From: Vulcanimicrobiota bacterium
GTDB lineage: Bacteria; Eremiobacterota; Eremiobacteria; Baltobacterales; Baltobacteraceae
Direction: 5' to 3'
Assembly: GCA_028287545.1 (NCBI GenBank)
Contig: JAQBPL010000126.1
Coordinates: forward strand, 1-20,354
DNA length: 20,354 bases
Made by a program: the position numbers and the translations under genes. This document shows, piece by piece, positions 1-8,985 of this stretch; within the stretch, counting starts at the first letter, position 1, and the number at the start of each line of letters is the position of its first letter. Under the pieces are notes generated by a model. That model worked only from the letters and a program-made list of their open reading frames with translations, was not told the DNA's origin and did not search any database.

Positions 1-236
1 GACTTGGACGGACCACCTATCTGCGCTTCGGGCTCGAAGCCCCGTCGAGGGAACGGTGAGTCCGTTTGCAGGGACAGCCTTTCGCCGCGCCCCCGCCAGC
101 TCCAAGTCGACCCCAGCAGCATACAAGCCGAGGGACGAGCCGTCACCTTGGCCGCCACGACGCGGCGGTCACGCTCGGCGTGACGACGAAGGCCCCTCGA
201 CAGGCTCGGGGTGACGAAGAAGGCGAAGCACCCCGC
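1..236. other. Region upstream of ilvD
   Basis: No gene is firmly supported here. In frame 3 an open stretch of 18 codons ends in TGA at 57-59 (reading ...TTYLRFGLEAPSRER) and could be the tail of a gene that begins before the window, but nothing else supports it. The rest is GC-rich non-coding DNA carrying one dispersed-repeat copy close to the ilvD start. Confidence 0.4.
193..215 (+). repeat. Dispersed hairpin-type repeat, copy 1
   Basis: CCCCTCGACAGGCTCGGGGT followed by GAC matches, with few changes, the repeat arms at 12983-13090 and the copy at 19921-19943. It sits in the presumed 5' untranslated region of ilvD, about 22 bases before the start codon. Its ends (CCCC...GGGG) can pair with each other into a small hairpin. 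Confidence 0.7.
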
Positions 237-1913
237 ATGAACGGCTACGATCCGAAGGCGCACAGCGCGATCATCACCAACGGGCGGGACCGCGCGGGCG
301 CTCGCGCGATGTTCAAGGCGATTGGCTTTGGGGACGACGACCTGCGCAAGCCGGTGGTCGGTATCGCGAACACCTGGATCGGCACGATGCCGTGCGGCTA
401 CAACATGCGCGAGCTCGCGAAGCACGTCGCGGCTGGGATCCGCGACGCCGGCGGGACGCCGATGGAGTTCAACACGATCGCGATCTCCGACGGGATCACG
501 ATGGGGACGGAGGGGATGAAGGCCTCGCTCGTCTCGCGTGAGGTGATCGCCGACTCGATCGAGCTGTGCGGGCGCGGGTACGGCTTCGACGCGGTGGTCG
601 CGCTGTTCGCGTGCGACAAGACGGGCCCCGGCGCCGCGATGGCGCTGATGCGGCTCGATGTCCCGGCGGTGATGCTGTACGGCGGCTCGATCCGGCCCGG
701 GAAGTTCCAGGGCCGCGACGTCACCGTCGGCGACGTGTACGAAGCCGTCGGCGCGCACGCGGCCGGGAAACTGACCGACGCGCAGCTCAAGGACATCGAA
801 GACCACGCATGTCCCGGCGTCGGCGCCTGCGGCGGACAGTTCACCGCGAACACGATGGCGACGTGCTTCGAGTTCTTGGGGCTCTCTCCGTCGGGCAGCG
901 CGAGCCCGCCCGCCGACGATCCTCGCAAGGAGAAGGAGGGCTATCGCGCCGGCGTCACCGTGATGGAGCTGCTGCGTGCCGGGATGACGCCGCGCAAGAT
1001 CGCCACGCGCGCAGCGTTCGAGAACGCGATCGCCGCCGCCGCCGGAACCGGCGGATCGACGAACAGCGTGCTGCACTTGCTCTCGATCGCGCACGACGCG
1101 GGCGTGCCGCTCACGATCGACGACTTCGACGCGATCTCGCGCCGTACGCCGATCATCGCCAGCCTCAAGCCGGGCGGTGACTACATGGCGACTGACGTCG
1201 ACGATGCGGGCGGCATCCAACTGATTGCGCGCCGCATGATCGAAGGCGGTCTCGTCGACGGTGGGATCGCGACGGTCACCGGAAAGACGCTCGCCGAAGC
1301 GACGGCCGGCGCGACCGAGACGGCCGGACAGAAGGTGATCGCGACGGCCGAGCGGCCGTTCAAGGAGCACGGCGGCCTCGTCATCATGCGCGGCTCGATC
1401 GCGCCCGACGGTGCGGTGGTGAAGATCGCCGGACACGAGCCGACGGAGCTGCGCGGCCGCGCGCGCGTGTTCGACCGCGAAGAAGATGCGATGGCGGAAC
1501 TCGACCGGCGCGGGATCGTCGCGGGCGACGTCGTCGTGATCCGATACGAAGGGCCGAAGGGCGGCCCGGGGATGCGCGAGATGCTCGGGATTACCGGCGC
1601 GATCATGGGCCAGGGGCTCGGCGAGAGCGTCGCGCTGATCACCGACGGCCGCTTCAGCGGCGCGACGCGCGGGCTGATGATCGGCCATGTGGCACCCGAA
1701 GCCTTCGTCGGCGGTCCGATCGCGCTCGTCGCCGATGGCGACACGATCGAAGTCGACGTCGAAGGACGGCGCATCGACCTCCTCGTCGACGAAGCCGAAC
1801 TCGTGAAGCGCCGCGCTGCGTGGAAACCGCGGGCGCCGCGCTACACCAGCGGCGTCTTCGGAAAATACGCGACGCTCGTCGGCTCCGCCGCGCAGGGCGC
1901 AGTGACGAGTTAA
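237..1913 (+). CDS. ilvD: Dihydroxy-acid dehydratase (IlvD)
   Basis: Catalyses dehydration of 2,3-dihydroxy-isovalerate and 2,3-dihydroxy-3-methylvalerate to the 2-keto acids, the third common step of valine, isoleucine and leucine synthesis, in the cytoplasm. The 558-residue product from the ATG at 237 begins [20 protein letters not shown] and has the usual family length; an upstream TTG at 66 would only add 57 low-complexity residues read through the repeat. Iron-sulfur cluster cysteines are visible in MPCGYN, CDKTGPG and [12 protein letters not shown], and the C-terminal signature [20 protein letters not shown] is intact. No leader peptide or T-box is evident upstream, and no other ilv gene lies in the window, so it appears to stand alone. 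The ribosome binding site is weak (GAAGAAGGCGAAG about 12 bases before the start). Assignment is firm. Confidence 0.97.
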   Translation: MNGYDPKAHSAIITNGRDRAGARAMFKAIGFGDDDLRKPVVGIANTWIGTMPCGYNMRELAKHVAAGIRDAGGTPMEFNTIAISDGITMGTEGMKASLVSREVIADSIELCGRGYGFDAVVALFACDKTGPGAAMALMRLDVPAVMLYGGSIRPGKFQGRDVTVGDVYEAVGAHAAGKLTDAQLKDIEDHACPGVGACGGQFTANTMATCFEFLGLSPSGSASPPADDPRKEKEGYRAGVTVMELLRAGMTPRKIATRAAFENAIAAAAGTGGSTNSVLHLLSIAHDAGVPLTIDDFDAISRRTPIIASLKPGGDYMATDVDDAGGIQLIARRMIEGGLVDGGIATVTGKTLAEATAGATETAGQKVIATAERPFKEHGGLVIMRGSIAPDGAVVKIAGHEPTELRGRARVFDREEDAMAELDRRGIVAGDVVVIRYEGPKGGPGMREMLGITGAIMGQGLGESVALITDGRFSGATRGLMIGHVAPEAFVGGPIALVADGDTIEVDVEGRRIDLLVDEAELVKRRAAWKPRAPRYTSGVFGKYATLVGSAAQGAVTS

Positions 1914-1922
1914 CTCCCCACG

Positions 1923-1954
1923 GACACGCGGCGCGAGCGTTCGCGCCGCGTGTC
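1923..1954. terminator. Bidirectional hairpin between convergent genes
   Basis: A perfect 14-bp stem (GACACGCGGCGCGA with its complement) closes a four-base loop, 9 bases after the ilvD stop and 8 bases beyond the stop of the convergent transporter. There is no clean T-run, so termination efficiency is uncertain, but position and stability fit a shared terminator. Confidence 0.7.
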
Positions 1955-1962
1955 TCGTTCGG

Positions 1963-3270
1963 CTACGCCGCTTCCGCCCGCTGCAAGACCTTTTGCGCCG
2001 GCTTGTGCACGAAGAACGGGATGACCGCCGCGACTACGAGCATGATCGCCACCGGGAGCAGCGTCCCGCGGTAGGATCCGGTCGCGTCCTTCACCCTCGC
2101 GGCGATGAGCGGGCCGACGACGCCGCCGACACCCCATGCGGTGAGGATGAAGCCGTAGATCTGCCCGTAGTACTTCGTGCCGAAGAAGTCGGCGCTGAAC
2201 GACGGCATCACGCCGAAGCCGCCGCCGTAGCACAGGAGCACGATCCCGAAGCAGATGCTGACCGCCGCGATCGAATGGAGGCGGATGAGGGTCACGAACA
2301 TCGCGGCCTGCAGCAGGTACATCACCGTATACGTCAGGTTGCGGCCGATGCGGTCTGAAACCGTGCCCCAGAAGAAGCGGCCGAGCCCGTTGAGGATCGA
2401 GACCAGACCGTAAACGGACGCGGCGACGGCGGCAGACTCTCCGGTGAGCTCGCTGTAGATCGGCACCGCGTTCGAGATGATCATGATCCCGGCGACGACG
2501 TTGAGAAACAGCAGAACCCACAGACCGTAGAGCTGCCCTTTGCGCAGCGCCTGGGCAGGCGTGTAGCTCGGCGCGAGATCTGCTCCGCTCTTTGCGGCGG
2601 CGGGCGGGTTCTTCATCAGCATGGCCGCGAGGCCGCCGACGATGATGAACGCGATTCCGGAGATCAGGAACACGTGCCAGATCGTTGCGATCTGCTCGGG
2701 CGTGAGCTGGTACTGCGCGGCGTTGAACGTGGTGCCGGCGTTGAGTGCAGCGGTTTTGGCCGCGGCGAACGCACCGGCCGCCTTCGCGGTCGCCGCGAAC
2801 GCCGGGATCTTCGGCACGAAGAAACTGTAGAAAAACGCGCCCAAACCGAAGCCCATGACGACCATTCCACTCGCGAGGCCGCGCTTGTCCGGGAACCACT
2901 TGGTCACCATCGCGACCGGGGTGATGTAGGCCATTCCGTTGCCGAAACCGCCGATGATGCTATACGTGAGGTAGAGCCAAACGCGGCCGAGCGAGCCGGT
3001 GCCCAGACCGGCAAGCATCACGCCCAGGCCCCACAATACGATACCGACGATCGTGACGGTCCTCGGACCGACGCGGTCCTGCCAACGGCCTCCGACGACG
3101 GCACCGAGTCCGAGAAAGAAAATTGCGAGTTCGAACGCGAGCGAAACATCTTGGGTTGACCAGTTGTACGCGGCGACGAGCGGCAACGTGAAAATGCTCC
3201 ACGAGTAGACGGTCCCCAAGACGACCATCACGACCGTGCCCGCAATCGCTATCCCCCAGCGATTAGTCAT
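1963..3270 (-). CDS. MFS transporter, OFA (oxalate/formate antiporter-like) family
   Basis: A 435-residue inner-membrane carrier with about 12 hydrophobic segments. The N-terminus (GTVYSWSIFTLPL) and the loop motif GGRWQDRVGPRTV are typical of the OFA branch of the major facilitator superfamily; a second loop copy, GTVSDRIGRN, follows in the C-terminal half. Members of this branch carry small carboxylates such as oxalate, formate, lactate or pyruvate; the substrate cannot be read from sequence. A long central loop between the two six-helix halves is visible (roughly residues 155-190, rich in Ala/Thr). The ATG at 3270 is preceded by a good GGAGGGTG ribosome binding site. It is convergent with ilvD, with no linked enzyme gene that would hint at a substrate. 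Confidence 0.88.
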   Translation of the reverse strand: MTNRWGIAIAGTVVMVVLGTVYSWSIFTLPLVAAYNWSTQDVSLAFELAIFFLGLGAVVGGRWQDRVGPRTVTIVGIVLWGLGVMLAGLGTGSLGRVWLYLTYSIIGGFGNGMAYITPVAMVTKWFPDKRGLASGMVVMGFGLGAFFYSFFVPKIPAFAATAKAAGAFAAAKTAALNAGTTFNAAQYQLTPEQIATIWHVFLISGIAFIIVGGLAAMLMKNPPAAAKSGADLAPSYTPAQALRKGQLYGLWVLLFLNVVAGIMIISNAVPIYSELTGESAAVAASVYGLVSILNGLGRFFWGTVSDRIGRNLTYTVMYLLQAAMFVTLIRLHSIAAVSICFGIVLLCYGGGFGVMPSFSADFFGTKYYGQIYGFILTAWGVGGVVGPLIAARVKDATGSYRGTLLPVAIMLVVAAVIPFFVHKPAQKVLQRAEAA

Positions 3271-3398
3271 GCGAACACCCTCCGAGACCGGCCGCGTGCG
3301 CCACGAAAAACTCCAGTAGTCATAACTCGCGAATGATAAAACGCGCGGCAGAGAATTTTCGGATACAACAATGGAGACGCAGCGCTCTCACACGCGAA

Positions 3399-3424
3399 CG
3401 ACCCCGCGCTGGTGCACGGGGTCG
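3399..3424 (-). terminator. Hairpin downstream of secreted His-rich gene 1
   Basis: An 8-bp perfect stem (CGACCCCG with CGGGGTCG) and 10-base loop lie about 30 bases past the stop of the 3453-3743 gene. The same hairpin with related loop (CTGGTGC) stands past the paralogous gene near 8493-8520, so it was duplicated together with the gene. The T-run is poor. Confidence 0.55.
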
Positions 3425-3452
3425 CTTCTCGGTTCGCTCGGCTCGAATCGAC

Positions 3453-3743
3453 TCAGTGGTGCCGGCCGTGACCGCCGTGGTATCCGTGGTCGCCGTGACG
3501 GTAGCCGCCGTAACCGCGATTGTCGTAACGGTAGCCGCGATCGTATTGGCGGTGATAGCGGTCGTAACCGTCGTGATAGTTACGGTCGTGACGGTAGCGC
3601 CAGTTATCGTAGGGCACGTAGATCGGCGAGGCACCAAAGTAGATCGAGAGACCGTCAGCCGAAGCCGGCGTCCGCGTGATTCCGAGCATGCTCGCGCCGG
3701 CGAGCAGGCCGATGGTGGTGAGGAGGAAGAGGCGTTTGATCAT
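3453..3743 (-). CDS. Secreted His/Tyr/Arg/Gly-rich small protein, paralog 1
   Basis: A 96-residue protein with a clear Sec signal peptide (MIKRLFLLTTIGLLAGASML..., cleavage likely after TPASA), a short conserved segment DGLSIYFGASPIYVPYDNWR, and a low-complexity tail of YRHDR/YDRGYR/HGDHGYHGG-type units. The start chosen is the ATG at 3743 because the signal peptide begins there and the paralog at 8545-8877 starts at the same place; a longer upstream reading adds 35 unconserved residues. Both genes share the upstream sequence CGGAA..ATGACATGAT. It is divergent from the RND efflux operon. The many histidines suggest periplasmic or surface metal binding, but that is inference. I do not recognise the family beyond similarity to YXWXD-type His-rich exported proteins. 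Confidence 0.75.
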   Translation of the reverse strand: MIKRLFLLTTIGLLAGASMLGITRTPASADGLSIYFGASPIYVPYDNWRYRHDRNYHDGYDRYHRQYDRGYRYDNRGYGGYRHGDHGYHGGHGRHH

Positions 3744-3889
3744 GTCATGTTTCCGACAGTTTGGGGTCTCCCCAAAACAACACATCGACGCATCGCGAAG
3801 GGTGCGCCGCGTACCAGATTCCGAAACATCGACATGCTTCGCTTTCAAGGGTCACGTAGCGAGAACGCGCTCGCCGGCTTTCTGTAATC

Positions 3890-3917
3890 CTGGGAATGCG
3901 TTGTGAGTCAGCGCGTC
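3890..3917 (-). promoter_or_regulatory. Conserved 28-bp element upstream of paralog 1
   Basis: This block (CTGGGAATG, then TGTGAGTCA, then GCGTC) recurs at 8958-8985 with 24 of 28 bases identical, in the same orientation upstream of the paralogous gene. It contains the palindromic heptamer TGAGTCA. Here it lies between the divergent small gene and the RND adaptor gene, so it could act on both. Function is inferred from conservation only. Confidence 0.5.
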
Positions 3918-3942
3918 CGAAATTTGTTACGATCCTGGGGCC

Positions 3943-5235
3943 ATGGTCACGGCGCGCATCCTCCCCCTGCGCCGGGCTCTTGCGCTCGTCGTGCTCGCGA
4001 GCGTCGCTGTGGGCTGCGCGCATCGTACTGCGCGTCCCCCGCGCAGCACCAGCAACGCGGTCGTCCCCGTCATCACTGCCGCCGTCGGGATCGTCGCGCC
4101 GCGCAGGTCGCTCTCCGGGCTCGTCGCGCCGCTGCAGAACATCGCCATCACCTCGACGCTCGCAGAACCCGCCGACGAGATCTACGTCGAGGAAGGCGAT
4201 CGCGTCCGGCGCGGTCAGGTTCTCGCCGTTCTCGACACCGCCGACCTGCGCGCGCAGCTCGCCTCCGATCTCTCGACCGCGCAAAGCAGCAAGGCGAAAG
4301 CCGAGCAGACGTTCGATCAAGCTGGACTGACGATTGCGCAAAGCAGCAACTCGATCAACGCCGCCGCTGCGGCGGTTCGCCAAGCCGAGCAGATCCTCGC
4401 GACGGACCGCGTCACCCTCACCCGCGACGCGTCGCTTCTGCGCAGCGGCTATGTTGCGCAGTCGCAATACGACGCGCAGGCGACGCAGGTCAAAAACGAC
4501 GAGCAAGCGGTCCGCGCGGCACGCGTCACTTTGCAGAACGGCGTGACGCAGGTGCACGCCAACGGCACGACGTCGAGAGGTCTCCAAGGAGCGACGGTCG
4601 CAGCGGCGCGCGCCGACGAGCAAACGGCGCTTGCACAGGCCAACCAGGTGCGCGTGCAGATCGCGAAGGCGACCATCGTTTCGTCGATCGACGGCGTCGT
4701 CGTGAACCGGAACCTCAACCCCGGCGAGTTCCCGGGAACGCGCCAGCTTTTCACCGTGCAGCAGACCGATCGCGTGTACGCGGTGCTCAACGGCGCGGGC
4801 TCACAGATCACCGGCATTCGCAACCGCGCGCGGGTCCGCGTCACCGCGCCGGACATCCCCGGGCGTTCGCTGGACGGCACCGTTGTCGGCGTGCTGAACG
4901 CCGCGCAGCCCGGGTCGACGATCTTCGTCGTGAAGGTCCTCGTCGAGAATCACGGAGAGATCCTGCGGCCCGGCATGGTTGTCTCCGGAACGACGTCGCT
5001 CCCGGTCGTACGCGGGATGAGAATCCCTAGCACGGCGTTTCTCGACACGACGAACTCGAGCGTGCTGAGCGTGCGCGAGGGCGTGATCCATACCGTCCCG
5101 GTAACGATGCTGGCCGAGGACGACAAGAACGCGATCGTCGCCGGACTCCTTCCGGGCGCGACGATCGTGGCGAACGGTCAGCTCGGCCTCTCCGACGGAC
5201 AGCCCGTCGCGACCCAACGGGTCGCGAAGCAGTAG
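3943..5235 (+). CDS. RND efflux periplasmic adaptor (membrane fusion protein)
   Basis: A 430-residue HlyD/AcrA-type adaptor that links an inner-membrane RND pump to an outer-membrane channel. It starts with an export signal ending in SVAVGC, a plausible lipobox (position -3 is Ala, so weaker than consensus), after which the Cys could be lipidated. The biotinyl-lipoyl-like half-motifs flank a helical hairpin: EIYVEEGDRVRRGQVLAVLD at about residues 79-98, an Ala/Gln-rich coiled region at about 105-235, then IVSSIDGVVVNRNLNPGEF. The beta-barrel and membrane-proximal domains follow (RVRVTAPDIPGRSLDGTVVGV; LRPGMVVSG). The stop is 8 bases before the pump gene start, so the two form an operon. No outer-membrane factor gene is adjacent. 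Confidence 0.92.
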   Translation: MVTARILPLRRALALVVLASVAVGCAHRTARPPRSTSNAVVPVITAAVGIVAPRRSLSGLVAPLQNIAITSTLAEPADEIYVEEGDRVRRGQVLAVLDTADLRAQLASDLSTAQSSKAKAEQTFDQAGLTIAQSSNSINAAAAAVRQAEQILATDRVTLTRDASLLRSGYVAQSQYDAQATQVKNDEQAVRAARVTLQNGVTQVHANGTTSRGLQGATVAAARADEQTALAQANQVRVQIAKATIVSSIDGVVVNRNLNPGEFPGTRQLFTVQQTDRVYAVLNGAGSQITGIRNRARVRVTAPDIPGRSLDGTVVGVLNAAQPGSTIFVVKVLVENHGEILRPGMVVSGTTSLPVVRGMRIPSTAFLDTTNSSVLSVREGVIHTVPVTMLAEDDKNAIVAGLLPGATIVANGQLGLSDGQPVATQRVAKQ

Positions 5236-5243
5236 CCGGAACG

Positions 5244-8200
5244 ATGCGCTTGACCGCGCTGTTCGTCCGGCGCCCGAGCCTCGTCTTCGTCCTCTTGGCG
5301 CTGATGCTGCTGGCGGGTGTCCTAGCGGCCAGAACGCTGGCGCAGCAGCAGTTCCCGAACGTCTCGCAGCCGACGATCAGCATCAACGTCTCGTACGGCA
5401 GTGCGTCGACGTCGGTGATGCGGGACAGCATCGTCAAGCCGATCGAAGACGCGATTGCCGGCACGCGCGACCTGCAGACGCTCAGCTCGAATATCCAAAC
5501 GGGGCAGGCAACGATCGCGGCGACGTTCGCGATCACCTCCGATCAGAACACCGACCTGGTCAACACGCAGAAAGCGCTCACCCAGGCCGAGCACAACCTG
5601 CCGACCGATCTGCAGCCGCCGACGATGGCGATTCGCGACCCTTCCGAGGCGGTGGTCGTAACGCTCTCGCTGACGTCCTCGAAATTGAGCGCGAGCCAGT
5701 TGGCGCTGTTCGCCAACGGACGGATCGTGCCGGCGTTCGAGCAAGTCCCCGACGTCTCGGGCGTCTCGGTCGGCGGAAACGTGACCCCGGCATTCGAAGT
5801 CGTCGTCGATCCGCGCAAGCTGGACGCCTACGGCTTGACGCTCAACGACATCGTGAACACGGTCGGCGGCAGCAACGTCCGCGCACCGGGAGGGATCGCG
5901 TACGCGCCAAATCGCGAGACCCAGATCGACATTCGCGGCGACATCACCTCGCCGCAGTCGGTCCTCGGGCTCTCCGTCGCGGTGCCTTCGAGCACGGGCT
6001 CCTCATCGACGAGTGCGCTCAATCTGTGGACCTCAGCACGGCAGGTTCTGCGCATCGGGGACGTCGCGAGCGTCGTCGACGGGTTCGAGCCGCGCCGTCA
6101 GTATGCGTGGATCCACGGCTCGAACGGCGTCTTTCTCCAGGTTCAAAAGGCCTCGGCGGCGTCCGAGGTCACCGCTTCGGATAACGTGCTCGCCGCGCTG
6201 CCTCGGATTCGGGCCCAGTTTCCCAACATCACCTTCGGCGTGATCAACGTCCAGTCAAAATACACTGCGCAGCAAATCGACGGCGTGCTGAGGACGCTGA
6301 GCGAAGGGATCTTCCTGACCGGGGTCGTGATGCTGTTTTTTCTCGGCTCCTGGCGCAACGCGATCGTCGTCCTCATTGCGATCCCCGCCTCGCTTTGCGT
6401 CGCGCTGTTCGTCATGAAGCTGATGAACTTGACGATCGACACGATTTCGCTGCTCGGGATGACGCTCGTCGTCGGGATCCTCGTCGACGATTCGACCGTC
6501 GTCCTCGAGAACATCGAACGTCACTACGAGATCGGCGAGGATCCGGTCGCGGCGGCGATCAGCGGCCGTAGCGAGATCGGGCTCGCCGCGATCGTCATCA
6601 CCCTCGTCGACGTCGTCGTCTTCTTGCCGATCGCGTTTCTGCAGAGCCAGGTAGGGCGGAACCTCTCTGAGTTCGGCATCGTCGTCGTGATCTCGACCTT
6701 GACGTCGCTCTTCGTTTCGTTCACGATCACGCCGTCGCTGGCCGGTAACTGGGCGCTGCGGTCGACGTGGCGTCCGCCGGCACCGGTACGCGCGTTCGGG
6801 CAGGGCTTCGCAGCTCTACGCTCATGGTACGCGCATACGGTCCTTCCGTGGGCTCTCGACCACCGCGTCATCGTCGCGGCGGTGTGCGCGCTCTCGTTCA
6901 TCGTTGCGATGGCGCTCATCCCGCTGGGCATCATCGGCAAAGAGTTCGTTCCGGCCGTGGACCGCGGCGAGATCTTCGTGCAGATCACCTATCCGGTCGG
7001 GACGCCGCTGACGAAGACCTCCGCAGCCGTCCTGAAGATGGAGCGCGCGATCCGCAACCTGCCGGACATCGACGCCGACACGGCGATCGCCGGCGGGTAC
7101 GCTTCGCCTTTCGGCGGGCTGCTGCTCCAGGGCAACGTCGGCCAGATCCACGTCTGGCTGCGCGAGGGCCGCAAACGCTCCACGTATGACTGGGTGAACG
7201 CCTATCGGAAGCTCGCGGCGCGGACGGTCACGGGCGCGACGGTGGTCGTCATCCCAGCGACCGGGACCGGCGGCGGCAACGCGCAGCCGATCGATGAGCT
7301 CGTGACGGACATTCGGGGCGGCGATCCCACACCGTACGCTGAGCAGATCTACCAGCTGCTGCTGCGCAGCAAGGGCTCGGCAAACGTGTACAGCGCCGCG
7401 TCGCAGCTTCAACCGCAAGTCGAGATGATTTTCGATCGCGAGCACGCGCGCGCGCTCAACGTCTCGATCGGCACGGCGGCGTCCGCCGCCCGCGCGGCGT
7501 TCGGCGGCGCGATCGCGTCGCAGTTCGAGACCGCGGACGGTTTGGAGCAAGTGCAGGTGATCTATCCGCTGCGCGACCAGTCCAATCTCGCAGCGCTCGC
7601 CGTGATCCCCGTGCGCGCCAACAACGGCAGCATCGTGCACCTCGGTGAATTTGCGACCCTGCGCTGGTCACCCGCGCCTCCGTTGATAACGCGCGTCGAC
7701 CGCAACTCCGTCGTCGACATCAGCGCGAACGTCGCCCCAGGCTCGTCACTCTCGAACGTGCAGACCGCGTTCCAGGCCGGACTGGCCCAGCTTCACCTGC
7801 CGCCGACGATCGTCGTGCGGCCGCGCCCCAACGGTCAACAAGATCTGATGGGCCAGACGCTTGCCGGACTCGGCGGCTCGCTGATCGTTTCGGTCGTCTT
7901 CGTCTTCCTATTGATGGTCGCGCTCTACGACAGCTACCGCTCCCCGCTCATCATCATGTTCGCCGTCCCTGTTGCGGCGTGCGGCGCGCTCGGTGCGTTG
8001 GCCATCACGCATAATACGCTCAACCTGTTCTCGCTCATCGGAACGATCTTGCTGGTCGGGATCGCGAGCAAGAACGGAATCCTGCTCGTTGACTACGCCA
8101 ATACGCTGCGAGAGCGCGGCCGCGGCAAGCTCGACGCGATCAAGGAGAGCGCGTTCACCCGTTTCCGTCCGATCATGATGACCAGCATCTCGATCGTGGC

Positions 8201-8432
8201 GGGAAACTTCCCGCTCGCCCTCGCGCTCGAGCCTGGTTCCAGCGTCCGCGCCAGCCTCGGCATCGTCGTCATCGGCGGCATTCTCAGCTCGCTTGTGCTG
8301 ACGCTGGTCCTCGTCCCCGTCATGTACATGTGGCTTGCGCCGAAGGACCTCGCACCGGCGCACAAGCTCGAAGTTCCCCAAGACGGTGAACTGCCCGTCC
8401 GTGAGGCTGCCCGCGTCTTGCAGGTTCCTTAG
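5244..8432 (+). CDS. RND multidrug efflux pump, HAE1 (AcrB/MdtB-like) family
   Basis: A 1062-residue proton-driven inner-membrane exporter, the usual length for AcrB-type pumps, with 12 membrane helices and two large periplasmic loops (about residues 30-330 and 560-870). The proton-relay aspartates are present in TM4 (GILVDDSTVVLENIERH, near residues 415-416) and the matching lysine in TM10 (ASKNGILLVDYAN, near residue 943). The N-terminus LTALFVRRPSLVFVLLALML is typical. The ATG at 5244 has only a weak upstream purine run, so translation may be coupled to the adaptor gene 8 bases before. Substrates probably include drugs, dyes or organic compounds rather than metals, since the HAE1 features fit better than those of the heavy-metal (CusA) branch. 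It must borrow a TolC-like channel from elsewhere. Confidence 0.95.
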   Translation: MRLTALFVRRPSLVFVLLALMLLAGVLAARTLAQQQFPNVSQPTISINVSYGSASTSVMRDSIVKPIEDAIAGTRDLQTLSSNIQTGQATIAATFAITSDQNTDLVNTQKALTQAEHNLPTDLQPPTMAIRDPSEAVVVTLSLTSSKLSASQLALFANGRIVPAFEQVPDVSGVSVGGNVTPAFEVVVDPRKLDAYGLTLNDIVNTVGGSNVRAPGGIAYAPNRETQIDIRGDITSPQSVLGLSVAVPSSTGSSSTSALNLWTSARQVLRIGDVASVVDGFEPRRQYAWIHGSNGVFLQVQKASAASEVTASDNVLAALPRIRAQFPNITFGVINVQSKYTAQQIDGVLRTLSEGIFLTGVVMLFFLGSWRNAIVVLIAIPASLCVALFVMKLMNLTIDTISLLGMTLVVGILVDDSTVVLENIERHYEIGEDPVAAAISGRSEIGLAAIVITLVDVVVFLPIAFLQSQVGRNLSEFGIVVVISTLTSLFVSFTITPSLAGNWALRSTWRPPAPVRAFGQGFAALRSWYAHTVLPWALDHRVIVAAVCALSFIVAMALIPLGIIGKEFVPAVDRGEIFVQITYPVGTPLTKTSAAVLKMERAIRNLPDIDADTAIAGGYASPFGGLLLQGNVGQIHVWLREGRKRSTYDWVNAYRKLAARTVTGATVVVIPATGTGGGNAQPIDELVTDIRGGDPTPYAEQIYQLLLRSKGSANVYSAASQLQPQVEMIFDREHARALNVSIGTAASAARAAFGGAIASQFETADGLEQVQVIYPLRDQSNLAALAVIPVRANNGSIVHLGEFATLRWSPAPPLITRVDRNSVVDISANVAPGSSLSNVQTAFQAGLAQLHLPPTIVVRPRPNGQQDLMGQTLAGLGGSLIVSVVFVFLLMVALYDSYRSPLIIMFAVPVAACGALGALAITHNTLNLFSLIGTILLVGIASKNGILLVDYANTLRERGRGKLDAIKESAFTRFRPIMMTSISIVAGNFPLALALEPGSSVRASLGIVVIGGILSSLVLTLVLVPVMYMWLAPKDLAPAHKLEVPQDGELPVREAARVLQVP

Positions 8433-8492
8433 CGGCCCAGTCCGCGCTCGCGCCCGTCGGAGGGCTCAGGATGATTGGAGCGTAGAAAGCAA

Positions 8493-8520
8493 GCGACCCC
8501 GGGCTGGTGCCCGGAGCCGC
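8493..8520. terminator. Hairpin between RND pump and secreted gene 2
   Basis: CCGGGC and GCCCGG enclose a four-base loop, extended by wobble pairs to about 10 bp. Read on the minus strand it is followed by TTGCTTTCT, a fair U-rich tail for the 8545-8877 gene; read on plus it could end the RND operon. It is the homolog of the hairpin at 3399-3424. Confidence 0.6.
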
Positions 8521-8544
8521 TTCCGTTCGTTCGTTCCGCTCGGC

Positions 8545-8877
8545 TCAACCGCGCCGGTCGCCGTGATCGCCGTGATCGCCGTGGCCGCCGTGACCGCCGT
8601 GACGATCTTCGCGGTAGCCGTGATCCTCGTGACGGTAGCCGCCGCCGCGATCGTCGTGGCCGTAGTGGTGGCCGCGGTCGTGTTCGCGACGCCAGCGATC
8701 GTAACCGTAGTGATATCCCCGGTCGTGGTGATAACGCCAGTCGTCGTAGTGCACGTAGATTGCGGGGCCGATGTAAATCGAGAGGCTGTCGGCCGAAGCC
8801 GCGGTCCGGGTCAGTCCAAGAAGACTCGCCCCGGCGAGCACACCGCTCAGCGCGACGAGGGAGAGGCGTTGAATCAT
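8545..8877 (-). CDS. Secreted His/Asp/Gly/Arg-rich small protein, paralog 2
   Basis: A 110-residue protein with signal peptide MIQRLSLVALSGVLAGASLL (cleavage likely after TAASA), then DSLSIYIGPAIYVHYDDWRY and a tail of HDRGYHYGYDR, HGGHGGHGDHG-type repeats. Its first 50 residues align with the 3453-3743 product nearly position for position, so the two are paralogs. The tail is encoded by short tandem repeats (about 9 bases, GTGATCGCC-like on the plus strand, near 8562-8600), which explains its length difference from paralog 1. The ATG at 8877 has a GGAAGGA ribosome binding site, and a possible -10 hexamer TATACT lies about 18 bases before the start. Metal or proton binding in the envelope is a guess from composition. 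Confidence 0.75.
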   Translation of the reverse strand: MIQRLSLVALSGVLAGASLLGLTRTAASADSLSIYIGPAIYVHYDDWRYHHDRGYHYGYDRWRREHDRGHHYGHDDRGGGYRHEDHGYREDRHGGHGGHGDHGDHGDRRG

Positions 8878-8957
8878 GTCATCCTTCCGGCAGTATAAGA
8901 GCTGCCCTCAGTATGAAAGCTTAACGCCACGCGGAATGTGCGATATGTATCACGTTG

Positions 8958-8985
8958 CTGGGAATGTGCTGTGAGTCATTGCGTC
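8958..8985 (-). promoter_or_regulatory. Conserved 28-bp element upstream of paralog 2
   Basis: This is the second copy of the element at 3890-3917, including CTGGGAATG and TGTGAGTCA. It lies about 80 bases before the start of paralog 2 and touches the stop codon of the WYL regulator gene. Sharing of non-coding upstream DNA suggests common control of the two secreted-protein genes. Confidence 0.5.

Noticed and set aside
3..59. C-terminus of an upstream gene
   Set aside because: Only 18 codons are available and no family motif is recognisable; kept as a note, not a call.
3333..3887. Val/Ala/Thr-rich plus-strand frame that looks like membrane protein
   Set aside because: It is the antisense of the His/Tyr/Asp-rich repeats of the secreted protein; the same artefact appears at 8335-8898.
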